NCBI GenBank assembly: GCA_902489185.1
Contig: CABTZC010000020.1
Span: 1 to 14,067, forward strand
Length of the DNA stretch: 14,067 nt
Direction of reading: 5' to 3'
Source: an uncultured Brevibacterium sp.
GTDB taxonomy: Bacteria > Actinomycetota > Actinomycetes > Actinomycetales > Brevibacteriaceae
Part shown: positions 12,893 through 14,067 of the stretch, piece by piece
Layout of the letters: each line of letters starts with the position of its first letter
How positions within the stretch are numbered: the first letter of the stretch is position 1
Notes under the pieces: generated by a model
The model's input: the letters and a program-made list of their open reading frames with translations, nothing else
What the model was told of the DNA's origin: nothing
Database searches by the model: none
Translations under genes and position numbers: made by a program

Positions 12893-12916
12893 ACGAATAC
12901 GGCCGTTCGTTACGAA
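12893..12916. repeat. ACGAA/TTCGT repeats between nadE and leuS
   Basis: Three copies of one pentamer: ACGAA (12893-12897), TTCGT (12906-12910) and ACGAA (12912-12916). The last two form a perfect 11-base palindrome TTCGT-T-ACGAA. They lie 38-61 bases upstream of nadE and just past the leuS stop. They could be a regulatory site or a weak leuS terminator; no T-run follows. Confidence 0.3.
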
Positions 12917-12945
12917 GATTACGCGTGACTTTCGCCACACTCACG

Positions 12946-14067
12946 TCACATGGGCACAATGTTCACGAGTTTGGGTGCCCGTACGATGACCTTCCTCACC
13001 TGGGCGCCGTTCAAGCTGCGCTGCGCACCCTTGGATTCCAACGCCAACTTTTCGAGTTCCTCATCGGAGATGTCCGGCGAGACTTCCAACCGGTCGCGGA
13101 CCTTGCCCTTCACCTGGACCACGCACGTAACGGTTTCTTCCACGAGGTAACGTTCGTCGGCCTCGGGAAAGGTTTCATACGTGATCGTGTGTTCATGGCC
13201 CAACATGCTCCACAGTTCTTCTGCAATATGCGGGGCAAGCGGTGCGAGCATGACAACGAGTGGCTCAATGACCTCACGTGGCGAGATGCCCACCTTTGTG
13301 AGGTGGTTGGTGAGCACAATCAGCTTGGCCACAACCGTGTTGAAACGGAAGTTGTCCATGTCGTCGCGCACACCCGCAATCGCGGAGTGCAAAACACGCA
13401 GGGTTTCTTCGTCAGCTGGCTGATCGGTGACCTTGCATTCGCCGGAGTCTTCATCAACCACCAGACGCCACACGCGCTGCAAGAATCGTTGAGCGCCCAC
13501 GACTGCCCGGGTTTCCCACGCGCGGGATACTTCCAGAGGCCCCATCGACATTTCGTACACGCGGAATGTGTCGGCGCCGTACTCGTCATACATGTCGTCG
13601 GGTGTCACCATATTTTTCAGCGACTTACCCATTTTCCCGTACTCGCGTGACACCTGTTCGCCCTGGTACCAGAAGGTGCCGTCCTCTTTTTCTTCAACCT
13701 CATTGGCAGGGACGTACACGCCGCGCGCGTCGGTAAACGCATACGCCTGGATGTACCCCTGGTTGATGAGCTTGTAAAACGGTTCAAAGCTGGAAATGTA
13801 CCCGAGGTCGTAGAGGACTTTGTGCCAGAAACGGGCGTACAGCAAGTGCAGAACCGCGTGCTCAACACCGCCAATGTAGAGGTCGGCCCCACCCGACTTC
13901 TTGTCTTCCCGTGGTCCCAGCCAGTACTTTTCGTTCTCCGGGTCTACGAGAGCGTGGCTGTTATGAGGGTCCGCGTAACGCAGTTGGTACCACGACGAAC
14001 CTGCCCAGTTGGGCATGGTGTTGGTTTCGCGGGTGTAGGTTTTGAGCCCATCTCCCAGGTCGAGTTC
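12946..14067 (-). CDS. leuS: Leucyl-tRNA synthetase, C-terminal part
   Basis: The last 373 residues of LeuRS, which charges tRNA-Leu; the 5' part lies beyond the right edge. The reading frame is open from 14067 ([31 protein letters not shown]), so the internal Met at 14016 is not the start. The class I signature appears as KMGKS (13621-13635), a variant of KMSKS, in [35 protein letters not shown]. The helical anticodon-binding domain ([35 protein letters not shown]) and the small C-terminal tRNA-contact domain ([20 protein letters not shown]...[15 protein letters not shown]) follow. The second residue of the signature triplet being Gly is, as far as I know, common in actinobacterial enzymes and does not suggest loss of function. 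Confidence 0.97.
   Translation of the reverse strand, partial: ELDLGDGLKTYTRETNTMPNWAGSSWYQLRYADPHNSHALVDPENEKYWLGPREDKKSGGADLYIGGVEHAVLHLLYARFWHKVLYDLGYISSFEPFYKLINQGYIQAYAFTDARGVYVPANEVEEKEDGTFWYQGEQVSREYGKMGKSLKNMVTPDDMYDEYGADTFRVYEMSMGPLEVSRAWETRAVVGAQRFLQRVWRLVVDEDSGECKVTDQPADEETLRVLHSAIAGVRDDMDNFRFNTVVAKLIVLTNHLTKVGISPREVIEPLVVMLAPLAPHIAEELWSMLGHEHTITYETFPEADERYLVEETVTCVVQVKGKVRDRLEVSPDISDEELEKLALESKGAQRSLNGAQVRKVIVRAPKLVNIVPM

Noticed and set aside
13946..14016. Internal Met at 14016 as the leuS start
   Set aside because: The frame stays open to the window edge with conserved LeuRS sequence ([16 protein letters not shown]), so the gene is cut by the edge.

Overview
The window looks like a piece of an Actinomycetota chromosome, most likely from the order Micrococcales. 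This rests on gene content and order (hemW, lepA, a PemK-like gene, rpsT, holA, comEC, comEA, a DegV gene, leuS), on the protein sequences, and on frequent GTG/TTG starts. Base composition looks moderately GC-rich for the group by eye; it was not computed. Coding is dense. There are no rRNA, tRNA, IS or CRISPR features, and no intergenic gap exceeds about 160 bases.

Left part (1-3400). hemW (cut by the window edge) and lepA form an abutting pair on the minus strand. They are divergent from a plus-strand PemK/MazF-fold gene. rpsT follows on the plus strand with a well-placed promoter inside the end of the pemK gene and a long, possibly structured leader. A perfect 14-bp hairpin terminator closes it.

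Middle (3400-8300), all minus strand. A two-gene unit encodes a small four-helix membrane protein and a small winged-helix regulator. It has a recognisable promoter with a large inverted repeat centred on the -10 box, which suggests autoregulation. Upstream is a late-competence/replication unit, comEA-comEC-holA, encoding the DNA receptor, the DNA channel and the DNA polymerase III delta subunit.

Right part (8300-14067). ugd (UDP-glucose dehydrogenase) and a DegV fatty-acid-binding protein gene overlap by 4 bases on the minus strand. Divergent from ugd is a plus-strand unit: an unrecognised two-TM coiled-coil protein followed by two overlapping crcB genes, probably forming a heterodimeric fluoride channel. 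This unit runs head-on into nadE (NH3-dependent NAD synthetase), and the two stop codons overlap. The window ends in the 3' half of leuS.

The most notable non-coding pattern is that five first-in-unit genes (pemK-like, holA, comEA, the 10621 gene, nadE) have a TAnnnT box exactly 6 or 7 bases before the start codon and no properly spaced Shine-Dalgarno, as expected for leaderless mRNAs. The genes otherwise look like ordinary chromosomal backbone. I did not find a clear novel system. The best candidates for new biology are the regulator/membrane-protein pair with its operator, the unrecognised gene next to the fluoride channel, and the orphan PemK-like gene with its promoter palindrome.
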